Of a stretch of 64,000 nucleotides of DNA, positions 37,249-45,567 are shown piece after piece. Positions within the stretch are counted from its first letter, which is position 1; every line of letters starts with the position of its first letter. The stretch covers positions 6,653,501-6,717,500 of the forward strand of contig NC_009485.1 in the NCBI RefSeq assembly GCF_000015165.1, in the 5' to 3' direction. Source of the DNA: Bradyrhizobium sp. BTAi1 (GTDB lineage Bacteria; Pseudomonadota; Alphaproteobacteria; Rhizobiales; Xanthobacteraceae). The translations under genes were made by a program, and so were the position numbers. The notes under the pieces are model-generated. The model was not told the DNA's origin. It saw only the letters and a program-made list of their open reading frames with translations, and searched no databases.

Positions 37249-38151
37249 ATGACCGAGATCGCGCCCGCCCCGCTTGCTCCCCGGATCCAGCCCGCGGCCG
37301 TTCTCGAGCTGTTGAAACCGATTACCTGGTTTCCGCCGATCTGGGCATTCGGCTGCGGCGTCGTCTCGTCCGGCGCAGCGCTGGCGCCGCGCTGGCCGAT
37401 CGTGGTCGCCGGCCTCGTGCTGGCCGGACCGATGGTCTGCGCCACCAGCCAGGCGGTCAATGATTGGTTCGACCGCCATGTCGATGCGCTCAACGAGCCG
37501 CACCGGCCGATCCCGTCGGGCCGCATTCCCGGGCGCTGGGGCCTCTATGTCGCGCTGATCTGGACCGTGCTGTCGCTCGGCGTCGCCACTTTGCTCGGCA
37601 CCTGGGGCTTCGCCGCAGCGGCGCTCGGGCTTGCGCTGGCGTGGGCCTATAGCGCGCCCCCGATCCGGCTGAAGCAGAACGGCTGGTGGGGCAATAGCGC
37701 GGTCGGCCTGTGTTACGAGGGCCTGCCCTGGATCACGGCCGCTGCGATCATGAGCGCAGAGGCGCCCTCCTGGCAGGTGCTCGCGATCGCGCTGCTGTAT
37801 AGCGCCGGCGCCCATGGCATCATGACCCTGAACGACTTCAAGTCGATCGGCGGCGACCGCGTCAGCGGCGTCAACTCGCTGCCGGTGCTGCTCGGCGCCG
37901 AGCGCGCCGCGCGCCTCGCCTGCATCACCATGGCGCTGGCCCAAATCGCGGTGCTCGCGCTGCTCCTGGCCTGGAGCCGCCCGGTGCATGCCGCGATCAT
38001 CGCGGTGCTGATCGCGGCCCAGCTGGTGCTGATGCGGCGGCTGATGACCGACCCGCGCGCGCTTGCGCCCTGGTACAACGGGACCGGCGTGCTGCTCTAT
38101 GTCCTCGGCATGCTGGTCACGGCCTTTGCGCTGGCGGGGATGTCGGCATGA
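37249..38151 (+). CDS. bchG: Bacteriochlorophyll synthase BchG
   Basis: 300 residues with about eight membrane helices, UbiA prenyltransferase family. The first Asp-rich motif is NDWFDRHVDALNEPHRPIPSG and the second is LNDFKSIGGDRVSGVNSLP. It esterifies bacteriochlorophyllide a with geranylgeranyl diphosphate. It overlaps the following gene by ATGA and is 13 bases behind ppsR1. Confidence 0.97.
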   Translation: MTEIAPAPLAPRIQPAAVLELLKPITWFPPIWAFGCGVVSSGAALAPRWPIVVAGLVLAGPMVCATSQAVNDWFDRHVDALNEPHRPIPSGRIPGRWGLYVALIWTVLSLGVATLLGTWGFAAAALGLALAWAYSAPPIRLKQNGWWGNSAVGLCYEGLPWITAAAIMSAEAPSWQVLAIALLYSAGAHGIMTLNDFKSIGGDRVSGVNSLPVLLGAERAARLACITMALAQIAVLALLLAWSRPVHAAIIAVLIAAQLVLMRRLMTDPRALAPWYNGTGVLLYVLGMLVTAFALAGMSA

Positions 38152-39482
38152 TCGGCGCCGCGCCCTCCCCGCTCTCCTGGTTCGGCATCGTCAGGCTCGG
38201 CCTGGTCCAGACTGCGCTCGGCGCGGTCGTGGTGCTGACGACCTCGACCTTGAACCGCGTGATGGTCATCGAGCTGGCGCTGCCGGCGATGATCCCCGGC
38301 CTGCTGGTCGCGATCCATTATGCGATGCAGGTGCTCAGGCCCTGGCTCGGCCACGGCTCCGATGTCGGCGGACGGCGCTTTGCCTGGATCGTCGGCGGCA
38401 TGGCGGTGCTCGCGGCCGGCGGCCTGCTCGCGGCCGTTGCCACCGCGCTGATGGCGAGCCAGCTCGTGCTCGGCCTGGTCGTCGCCGTGATCGCCTTCAT
38501 CATGATCGGTATCGGCGTCGGCGCTGCCGGCACCTCGCTCCTGGTGCTGCTCGCCAAGCGCACCGCGCCGGAGCGGCGCAGCGCCGCCGCCTCGATCGCC
38601 TGGATCATGATGATCGCCGGCTTCATCGTGACCACGGCCGTGGCCGGCAAGGCGCTCGATCCATTCTCCGGCGAGCGGCTGATACTGGTCTCCGGCGCCG
38701 TTTCGGCGATCGCGATGGTGCTGACTTTGCTCGGCGTCTGGGGCATCGAGCAGCCGGAGATCTCCGCCGAGGCGTCCGCCGCCAAGGCCGAGCGCGGCGG
38801 CTTCATGGAGGATTTCCGCGAGATCTGCCGGGAGCCGCAGGCGCGGCGCTTCGCGATCTTCATCTTCGTCTCGATGCTGGCCTACAGCGCCCAGGACCTG
38901 ATCCTGGAGCCGTTCGCCGGCAGCGTGTTCGGCATGACGCCGGGCCAGACCACGCAGCTCTCGTCCGTGCAGCACATGGGCGCGCTGATCGGCATGATCC
39001 TGATGCCGGCCTTGGCGAGCCTGCGCGCGGACTGGCGGACGCGGCCGCAGCCCTGGATCATCGGCGGCTGCCTCGCCTCGGCACTGGCGCTGCTGAGCCT
39101 CGCCACCGCCGCGACCGTCGGCCCGTCATGGCCGCTGCGCGGCTCGGTGCTGCTGCTCGGCATCACCAACGGCGTCTACGCCATCGCGGCGATCGGCGCG
39201 ATGATGAACATGGTCAGCGAGGGCCGCGACAATCGCGAGGGCACGCGCATGGGGCTGTGGGGCGCCTCGCAGGCGATCTCGTTCGGCATCGGCGGCTTCG
39301 TCGGCACGGCCGCCGCGGACGCCGCGCGCCACTTCATGCCCTCGACCGCCTCCGCCTATGCGACGGTATTCGCCGCCGAAGCGGCGCTGTTCGTGCTCTC
39401 CGCCTGGCTGGCGATCTGGATCAAGCGTCCGCGCACGCAGACATCGACGCTTCCGGCGCAGCCGGCCAACCAAGGAGCCTAG
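38148..39482 (+). CDS. bch2: PucC-family membrane protein between bchG and bchP
   Basis: 444 residues with about twelve membrane helices, BCD subfamily of the major facilitator superfamily, paralogous to LhaA. Typical motifs are LNRVMVIELALPAMIPGLL and the helix pair around IFIFVSMLAYSAQDLILEP. This slot between bchG and bchP is conserved in purple bacteria (orf428/bch2). A pigment or light-harvesting assembly role is likely. Confidence 0.9.
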   Translation: MIGAAPSPLSWFGIVRLGLVQTALGAVVVLTTSTLNRVMVIELALPAMIPGLLVAIHYAMQVLRPWLGHGSDVGGRRFAWIVGGMAVLAAGGLLAAVATALMASQLVLGLVVAVIAFIMIGIGVGAAGTSLLVLLAKRTAPERRSAAASIAWIMMIAGFIVTTAVAGKALDPFSGERLILVSGAVSAIAMVLTLLGVWGIEQPEISAEASAAKAERGGFMEDFREICREPQARRFAIFIFVSMLAYSAQDLILEPFAGSVFGMTPGQTTQLSSVQHMGALIGMILMPALASLRADWRTRPQPWIIGGCLASALALLSLATAATVGPSWPLRGSVLLLGITNGVYAIAAIGAMMNMVSEGRDNREGTRMGLWGASQAISFGIGGFVGTAAADAARHFMPSTASAYATVFAAEAALFVLSAWLAIWIKRPRTQTSTLPAQPANQGA

Positions 39483-39484
39483 CG

Positions 39485-40696
39485 ATGAACCCCTCGTCCT
39501 CCTCCGAGACGTTCGACGTGGTGGTCGTCGGCGGCGGCCCCGCCGGCGCGACCGCCGCCAATGATCTGGCTCGCCAGGGCCATCATGTGCTGCTGCTCGA
39601 CAGAGCCGGCCGCATCAAGCCATGCGGCGGCGCCATTCCGCCGCGGCTGATCGCCGAGTTCGAGATCCCCGATCATCTGCTGGTCGCCCGGATCTCGTCG
39701 GCCCGCATGGTGTCGCCGAGCAACAGGGACGTCGACATGCCGATCGACGGCGGCTTCGTCGGCATGGTCGATCGCGAGCATTACGACGAATGGCTGCGCC
39801 AGCGCGCCGCCGAGGGCGGCGCGGTCCGCCGCACCGGCACGTTCAATAGACTAGCCAGCGAGACCGATGGTACGGCCGTGATGCATTACGAGCGTCGCAT
39901 GGACGACGGCAGCGTGCGCGAGGACAGCGTGCGTGCCCGCGCCGTGATCGGCGCCGATGGCGCGGTGTCGGCGGTGGCGCGGCAATGCATCCCGGAAGTC
40001 CGTGAGATCCGCTACGTGTTCGCCTATCACGAGATTATCCGCTCGCCGGATCGCAGCCACCCGGTGTTCGACGCGACCCGCTGCGACGTCGTCTATCGCG
40101 GCAAGCTCTCCCCCGATTTCTACAGCTGGGTGTTCCCGCACGGTCCGACCACCAGCATCGGCACCGGAAGCGCCTGCAAGGGCTTTTCACTGCGCGGCTC
40201 GGTCGCCGAGTTCCGGAAAGCGGCCGCGCTCGACGATCTGGAGACGATCCGTCGCGAAGGCGCGCCGATCCCGCTGAAGCCGCTGTCGCGCTGGGACAAT
40301 GGCCGCGACGTCGTGCTCGCCGGCGATGCCGCCGGTGTGGTGGCGCCGGCCTCCGGCGAAGGCATCTATTATGCGATGGCCGGCGGTCGCGCCGCCGCGC
40401 AAGCGGTGGCGCTGTTTCTGAAGACGGGAGACGCCGCGGCCCTCGCAACCGCCCGCAAGACTTTCATGCGCAAGCATGGCGCGGTGTTCTTCATCCTCGG
40501 CATGATGCAGCGCTACTGGTACACGAACGACGCCCGCCGCGAGCGCTTCGTCGCCATCTGCCGCGACCGCGACGTCCAGCAGCTGACCTGGGACGCCTAC
40601 ATGAACAAGGAGCTGGTGCGGGCCAAGCCGCTGTCGCATGTCCGGATCTTCTTCAAGAATATCGCCCACCTCACCGGGCTCGCGAAGGCGGCGTAG
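39485..40696 (+). CDS. bchP: Geranylgeranyl diphosphate/bacteriochlorophyll reductase BchP
   Basis: 403 residues; an FAD-dependent reductase with the dinucleotide-binding motif VVVVGGGPAGATAA near residue 12, then KPCGGAIPPRL, and the second FAD motif DVVLAGDAAGVVAPASGEG. It reduces the geranylgeranyl tail of bacteriochlorophyll to phytyl. Two bases after the bch2 stop. Confidence 0.96.
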   Translation: MNPSSSSETFDVVVVGGGPAGATAANDLARQGHHVLLLDRAGRIKPCGGAIPPRLIAEFEIPDHLLVARISSARMVSPSNRDVDMPIDGGFVGMVDREHYDEWLRQRAAEGGAVRRTGTFNRLASETDGTAVMHYERRMDDGSVREDSVRARAVIGADGAVSAVARQCIPEVREIRYVFAYHEIIRSPDRSHPVFDATRCDVVYRGKLSPDFYSWVFPHGPTTSIGTGSACKGFSLRGSVAEFRKAAALDDLETIRREGAPIPLKPLSRWDNGRDVVLAGDAAGVVAPASGEGIYYAMAGGRAAAQAVALFLKTGDAAALATARKTFMRKHGAVFFILGMMQRYWYTNDARRERFVAICRDRDVQQLTWDAYMNKELVRAKPLSHVRIFFKNIAHLTGLAKAA

Positions 40697-40707
40697 CAAC
40701 TCGGGCA

Positions 40708-40971
40708 ATGGATGAGCTGTTTCGCAGTCCGCATCTGGTCGATCTGATACTCGCGGTCGTCGCCCTGGAGTTGATCGCCGTGACATGGATCTGGCGGCGG
40801 CGCCGGCGCGGCATCAGCCCGCGGGCCTTGCTGCCCAATCTGCTCGCCGGGGTGTTCCTGCTGCTCGCTGTGCGCTGCGCTCTGACCGGGGCGCCGTGGT
40901 TCTGGCTCGCAGGCTGCCTCGCCGCCTCCGGCATCGCCAACGCCGCCGATCTCCGGCAGCGGTGGCGGTGA
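40708..40971 (+). CDS. Small membrane protein downstream of bchP (unknown function)
   Basis: 87 residues with two predicted membrane helices (LVDLILAVVALELIAVTWIW and LLPNLLAGVFLLLAVRCALT) separated by an arginine-rich loop WRRRRRGISPR, and a short C-terminal part with ASGIANAADLRQRW. It starts 11 bases after the bchP stop, so it is likely co-transcribed. No ribosome binding site of note. A similar small gene beside bchP is known in related photosynthetic bacteria; its role is not established. Confidence 0.7.
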   Translation: MDELFRSPHLVDLILAVVALELIAVTWIWRRRRRGISPRALLPNLLAGVFLLLAVRCALTGAPWFWLAGCLAASGIANAADLRQRWR

Positions 40972-41014
40972 TAGTCTTCTGAGTGGATAGTCTTCTTAGT
41001 GGATAGTCGTTTCA
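40971..41014. repeat. Short tandem repeat, 16-bp unit
   Basis: Two full copies (ATAGTCTTCTGAGTGG and ATAGTCTTCTTAGTGG, one mismatch) and a partial third copy follow directly on the stop codon of the 87-codon gene. Confidence 0.8.
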
Positions 41015-41074
41015 GGCGCTCTGCCGACGGCGGGACGCTCTCACCTATGCCCGGCTGCCGACGGCACCCGAAGC

Positions 41075-41192
41075 TGTCGTCCCCGCGAAAGCGGGGACCC
41101 ATAACCTCAGGCCGAGATCTGTTGCGCTTCAACGCGCAGCGCGCCTCAAGAAAGATCACGCGGTATGGGTCCCGGCGTTCGCCGGGACGACA
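41075..41192. repeat. Palindromic interspersed repeat (BIME-like)
   Basis: A 29-base arm at 41075-41103 and its near-perfect inverted copy at 41164-41192 flank about 60 bases. Each arm is itself a hairpin (GTCCCCGCG / CGCGGGGAC type). Its form resembles the palindromic elements common between genes in Bradyrhizobium and Rhodopseudomonas. It separates the bchP transcript from the convergent cytochrome c2 gene. Confidence 0.8.
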
Positions 41193-41244
41193 CATGTGTG
41201 TGGATGGCTCGCCGCTCAGGACCTGAGCGCCGTCCTGCCCTCGA

Positions 41245-41679
41245 TCACTTCTTCTCGGAGAACGTCTTCAGATAGGCGATGACGTCCTTGCGCTGCTGCT
41301 CGTTGGCGAGCTTGAACACCATCTTGGTGGAGCCGGCGGCCTGGTCCGCCTTGCCCTTCTCGGTCAGATACTTCTTGAGAAAGGCGCTGGGGTCGGGGAG
41401 GTACTCGAAGATATTGTCCTCGGTCCAGACCAGGCCGGCCTCGCCAGCGTGCTTGTTGAGGTCCGAATAGGCAAAGCCTGGATACGTCCCGGTGGCGCGC
41501 CCGACGACGCCGGTCAGCACCGGGCCGACAGCGTTCTTCGCGTCGGGTCCGATGCGATGGCAGGTCATGCATTGTTTGAAGATCTGTTCGCCTTTCGCCG
41601 GGTCACCGCCGTCGAGCGCAAAGCCGGCACCAGCAGATGTTACCGTAAGAGCCATCGCAACCACACCCGCTCTGAGCAT
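41245..41679 (-). CDS. cycA: Cytochrome c2 (periplasmic electron carrier)
   Basis: 144 residues with a signal peptide ending near GAGFA. Class I cytochrome c: heme attachment C37-M-T-C40-H41 and sixth ligand M120 in STKMVFKL. It shuttles electrons from the cytochrome bc1 complex to the photo-oxidised reaction center; with no pufC in the window it is the likely direct donor. The ATG at 41679 follows GGGAGG; a TTG five codons upstream is rejected. Divergent from ppsR2. Confidence 0.93.
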   Translation of the reverse strand: MLRAGVVAMALTVTSAGAGFALDGGDPAKGEQIFKQCMTCHRIGPDAKNAVGPVLTGVVGRATGTYPGFAYSDLNKHAGEAGLVWTEDNIFEYLPDPSAFLKKYLTEKGKADQAAGSTKMVFKLANEQQRKDVIAYLKTFSEKK

Positions 41680-41993
41680 TCCTGATCCTCCCAATAGTCC
41701 TGGTTGTTAATGCACGTAATTGCTCCTTACAGCTACCAGTGTCAGGATCGACTGTCATTCACAAGCACGACAAAACTGGGCGCTTAAGTCGCACTTCGAT
41801 CATGCAATAGGCGCAGGAATACCAACGAAAGTTGCATGCTCGTAAATAAGCCTTGACACTGAGGGCCCTGCGTGGGCTAACGACATATCCAAGACTCTCA
41901 ATACGTTAGCGGGATGCGGCGCGGCACCTTCAAAAAGCGCGCCAAGTGACGGCGACGCAATCCTAGCGAGCGAATCCAACGGGTGCCAAGACC
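41680..41993. promoter_or_regulatory. Divergent promoter region of cycA and ppsR2
   Basis: This 314-base gap holds no credible gene. It has an AT-rich centre with TGTCA words at two positions (TGTCAGGATCGACTGTCA) arranged as a direct, not inverted, pair, so I do not call a PpsR box. A TTGACA lies near 41852 without a clear partner element. Confidence 0.4.
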
Positions 41994-43364
41994 ATGGCCG
42001 AGTTTCACGGTCCACGACCCGACGTGACGTTGCTGCTCGACATGGACGGCGTGATCCGCGAGGCAACGCTGTCCCCATCCATGTCTGCAGAGAATGTCGA
42101 CGCTTGGCTCGGCCGCCTCTGGTCGGAGATCGTCGATGATGCGAGCGAGAAGATCGAGCGCATCATGCATGACACCAAGCGCACCGGCATTTCCGCCTTT
42201 CGCCAGATCACCCAGCGGTTCCCCAGCGGCCTGGAGCTGCCGATGGAATTCACCACCGTGCTGCTCGGTGGCCGCGCCGGCATGCTGGCGATCGGCAAGA
42301 ACCTGCAGGCGGTGGCCGAGCTGCAGGCCCGGCTGATCTCGGCGCAGCAGACCATCGAGCGGGACTATTGGCGCCTGCGCGAGATCGAGACGCGCTACCG
42401 GCTGGTGATCGAGGATTCCAACGAGGCGGTACTGCTAACCAAGGTCTCGGATCTGCGTATCGTCGAGGCCAACCGAACGGCAGCCGCCGCGCTCGGCGTA
42501 TCGAACCGGCGCCGCGACAATCTGGTCGGCCGCGAGTTCCTGCACGAGATTCCGGAGAAGGACCGCGAGCCGGTCGAGCTCATGCTGCGGCGGGTCCGCG
42601 ACCAGGGCAAGGCGCCAGGCATCGTGATCCATCTCGGCGAGGACGCCGCGCCCTGGATGCTCCGGGGATCGCTGATGACCAGCGACAACGCACCGATGTT
42701 CCTGCTGCAGATGGCACCGATCGGCAAGTCCATGCAGCGCGGCCCGGTGTCGGACGATCCGGAACGGCTGATCGACAACCTTCCGGACGCCGTCATCAGC
42801 ATCGACGTCACCGGCGCCATCACGCGCGCCAACCGAGCATTCCTGGAGCTGGTCGAGGTCGGATCGAAAGAGGCGCTCGTCGGCGAAAAGCTGAGCCGCT
42901 GGCTGACGCGGCCAGGCGCCGACCTCTCGGTTCTGATCTCCAATGTCGAGCGCCATGGAACCGTTCGGCTGCTGTCGACCACCATCCAGGGCGAGCTTGG
43001 CACCGAGACGGAGGTCGAGATTTCGGCCGCGGCGCATGGCCAGGACGGCCAGCGCCGGATCGGCCTCGTTCTGCGCAACATTGCGAGGCGGTTGTCGCCG
43101 ACCGGGGAGCATGACAATCTGCGAGCAGCGCTCGCCGGCCTCAACGAATCGGTCGGCAAGACACCGCTGCGCGATCTCGTGAGGAGTACGGTCGAGGTCG
43201 TCGAGCAGCACTACGTCCGCGCCGCGCTTGAGCTGGCCAATGGGAACCGGACCTCGGCCGCCGAAATTCTCGGCCTCAGCCGCCAGAGCCTTTACGCCAA
43301 GCTTGATCGGTATAATCTGAGCCAACTCGAAGAAAACGGCGAGGAAACCGAAAAGGGGAGCTAG
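41994..43364 (+). CDS. ppsR2: PAS-domain regulator PpsR (second copy, PpsR2-type)
   Basis: 456 residues: N-terminal PAS-like domain (DVTLLLDMDGVIREA), coiled linker (AELQARLISAQQTIERDY), two PAS domains and a FIS-type helix-turn-helix (NRTSAAEILGLSRQSLYAKL). It contains no cysteine at all, so it cannot use a disulfide switch. In ORS278 the cysteine-less PpsR2 is the repressor whose action is relieved by far-red light through the adjacent bacteriophytochrome. An in-frame TAG lies 33 bases upstream, so the chain starts at or near this ATG and lacks about 30 residues usual at the PpsR N-terminus. Adjacent to bphP with overlapping signals. Confidence 0.92.
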   Translation: MAEFHGPRPDVTLLLDMDGVIREATLSPSMSAENVDAWLGRLWSEIVDDASEKIERIMHDTKRTGISAFRQITQRFPSGLELPMEFTTVLLGGRAGMLAIGKNLQAVAELQARLISAQQTIERDYWRLREIETRYRLVIEDSNEAVLLTKVSDLRIVEANRTAAAALGVSNRRRDNLVGREFLHEIPEKDREPVELMLRRVRDQGKAPGIVIHLGEDAAPWMLRGSLMTSDNAPMFLLQMAPIGKSMQRGPVSDDPERLIDNLPDAVISIDVTGAITRANRAFLELVEVGSKEALVGEKLSRWLTRPGADLSVLISNVERHGTVRLLSTTIQGELGTETEVEISAAAHGQDGQRRIGLVLRNIARRLSPTGEHDNLRAALAGLNESVGKTPLRDLVRSTVEVVEQHYVRAALELANGNRTSAAEILGLSRQSLYAKLDRYNLSQLEENGEETEKGS

Positions 43365-45536
43365 TTGCCCGTTCCGCTGACGACGCCAGCCTTCGGCCAC
43401 GCTACTCTTGCGAATTGCGAGCGCGAACAGATTCATCTCGCAGGCTCGATCCAGCCGCATGGCATCCTGCTGGCGGTCAAGGAGCCCGACAATCTCGTCA
43501 TCCAGGCCAGCACCAATGCGGCGGCCTTCCTCAACACCAATTCGGTTGTCGGACGTCCGCTGCGCGATCTCGGCGGCGACTTGGCGCTGCAGATCCTGCC
43601 GCATCTGAACGGCCCGCTGCATCTGGCGCCGATGACCCTACGCTGCGCGGTGGGGACGCCGCCGCGGCGCGTCGACTGTACAATTCACCGCCCATCAAAT
43701 GGCGGGCTGATCATCGAGCTGGAACCGGCGACGAAAACGACCAACATCGCGCCTGCGCTCGACGGCGCCTTCCATCGCATCACCTCTGCCTCGTCCCTGC
43801 TCGGCCTCAGCGACGAGACCGCGACCATCTTCAAGGAGATCACCGGCTACGACCGCGTCATGGTCTACCGCTTCGACGACGAGGGCCATGGCGAGGTGCT
43901 GTCGGAACGGCGGCGGCCCGAGCTCGAAGCCTTTCTCGGCAATCGCTATCCCGCCTCGGACATTCCGCAGATCGCACGCCGCCTCTACGAGCGCAACCGC
44001 GTGCGCCTGCTGGTCGACGTCAACTACACACCGGTGCCGCTGCAGCCGCGTATCTCGCCGCTGAACGGGCGCGACCTCGACATGTCGCTGAGCTGCCTGC
44101 GCAGCATGTCGCCCATTCATCAGAAATATCTGCAGAACATGGGCGTGGGCGCCACGCTGGTGTGCTCGCTGATCGTCAGCGGCCGGCTCTGGGGCCTGGT
44201 CGCCTGTCATCACTATGAGCCGCGCTTCGTGCCGTTCGATATCCGCGCGGCCTGCGAGGCGCTGGCCGAGACCTGCGCGATCCGGATCGCTGCGCTCGAA
44301 AGTTTCGCGCAGAGCCAGTCCGAGCTGGTCGTCCGCCGGCTCGAGCAGCGGCTGGTCGAGGCGGTCTCGCGGGACGGCGAATGGCAGGCGGCGTTGTTCG
44401 ACGGCTCACAGTCGCTGCTGCAGCCGCTCGGCGCGACCGGCGCCGCGCTGCTGTTCGAAGGCCAGGTCACCACCGCCGGCGACGTTCCATCGACGCAGCG
44501 CATCCGCGATCTCGCCGCTTGGCTCGATCGCCGGCGCAAGACGACGGAGCCGGCGCCGCAAGCTCTGACGGTGACGGCCGCGCTGACGCTGGACGAACCG
44601 TCTTTCATGGATCTCCGCCCGATTGCGAGCGGCCTGATCGCAGCTCCGCTTTCGGCGAGCGAGGGCGAGTACCTGCTCTGGTTCAGGCCTGAACAGGTGA
44701 GGACGGTGACCTGGGGCGGCGATCCGCTCAAGGCGGTCATCATCGGCGACGACCCATCGGATCTGTCGCCGCGCCGCTCCTTCGCGCAATGGCACCAGCT
44801 GGTCGAAGGCAAGTCGGAACCATGGTCACCGGCCGAGCTGGCCTCGGCGCGGTTGATCAGCGAGACCGTGGCCGACGTCGCGCTGCAGCTTCGCTCGGTG
44901 CGCATGGTGATTGCGCAGGACCAGCTTGCCACGATCAGCGCCCAGGTGCTGCGGTCGGAGCAACCGGTGATCATCGCCGATGTCGAAGGTCGCATCCTGC
45001 TCATGAACGAGGCGTTCGAGCAGCAGCTGCGCGCCTCGCATCCGCACATTCCGCATTTGCGCGATCTCGGCAGCTACTTCGCGGCCCCGGCGGAATTCCG
45101 CGCCAATCTCGACGACCTCATGCGCAACAAGCGCAGTTGGCGTGGCGAGCTGACGCTGAGCGGCGCGGCCTCGCAGCGACCGCTGATGGTGCGCGCCGAC
45201 CCAGTCATTGCGCCCTACGACCGCGTCCTCGGCTTCGTGCTGATCTTCTCAGACCTGACGGAACGCAAGACGGCCGAGGCGGCCCGCGCGCGCTTCCAGG
45301 AGGAGATAGATGGCGCGCGGCGGCCGAGTCTTCGGCTCGATCAGCGCGCCAGCCTGATCTACAAGGAACTGGCGGCCTCGACGGTGGAGAATGCGCAGCT
45401 CGCCGCGCTCGAAGTGACGCATGGCGCCGAAGCGGGCGGCATGCCCGAGATGCTGGAGAGCATCCGGAATTCCACCGCGCGGACGCTGGGCATCCTCGAG
45501 CACCTGGTGTGGTATCGCTCGCAGAGCGAGGAGTGA
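43365..45536 (+). CDS. bphP: Bacteriophytochrome (PAS-GAF-PHY photosensor with non-kinase output)
   Basis: 723 residues from a TTG start directly after the ppsR2 stop, with GGGGAG four bases upstream. PAS (about 15-125) with the biliverdin-binding C18; GAF (about 135-305) with D199-I200-P201, H252 and H282; PHY (about 320-515) with the tongue motif PRRSF at 469-473. After it come a PAS/S-box domain (EQPVIIADVEGRILLMNEAF) and a helical tail, but no histidine-kinase ATPase domain. This matches the ORS278 phytochrome that controls photosystem synthesis by far-red light through PpsR. Convergent with the heme oxygenase gene. Confidence 0.95.
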   Translation: MPVPLTTPAFGHATLANCEREQIHLAGSIQPHGILLAVKEPDNLVIQASTNAAAFLNTNSVVGRPLRDLGGDLALQILPHLNGPLHLAPMTLRCAVGTPPRRVDCTIHRPSNGGLIIELEPATKTTNIAPALDGAFHRITSASSLLGLSDETATIFKEITGYDRVMVYRFDDEGHGEVLSERRRPELEAFLGNRYPASDIPQIARRLYERNRVRLLVDVNYTPVPLQPRISPLNGRDLDMSLSCLRSMSPIHQKYLQNMGVGATLVCSLIVSGRLWGLVACHHYEPRFVPFDIRAACEALAETCAIRIAALESFAQSQSELVVRRLEQRLVEAVSRDGEWQAALFDGSQSLLQPLGATGAALLFEGQVTTAGDVPSTQRIRDLAAWLDRRRKTTEPAPQALTVTAALTLDEPSFMDLRPIASGLIAAPLSASEGEYLLWFRPEQVRTVTWGGDPLKAVIIGDDPSDLSPRRSFAQWHQLVEGKSEPWSPAELASARLISETVADVALQLRSVRMVIAQDQLATISAQVLRSEQPVIIADVEGRILLMNEAFEQQLRASHPHIPHLRDLGSYFAAPAEFRANLDDLMRNKRSWRGELTLSGAASQRPLMVRADPVIAPYDRVLGFVLIFSDLTERKTAEAARARFQEEIDGARRPSLRLDQRASLIYKELAASTVENAQLAALEVTHGAEAGGMPEMLESIRNSTARTLGILEHLVWYRSQSEE

Positions 45537-45567
45537 AGGCAAGTCCCGCGGCGTGTGGCGCTGATCT

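Noticed and set aside
40971..41014. CRISPR-like repeat array
   Set aside because: Units are 16 bp, directly adjacent with no spacers, and only about 2.7 copies; no cas genes in the window.
41745..41790. TGTCA repeats between cycA and ppsR2 as a PpsR operator
   Set aside because: They form direct repeats or have the wrong spacing, so the TGT-N12-ACA dyad is not met.
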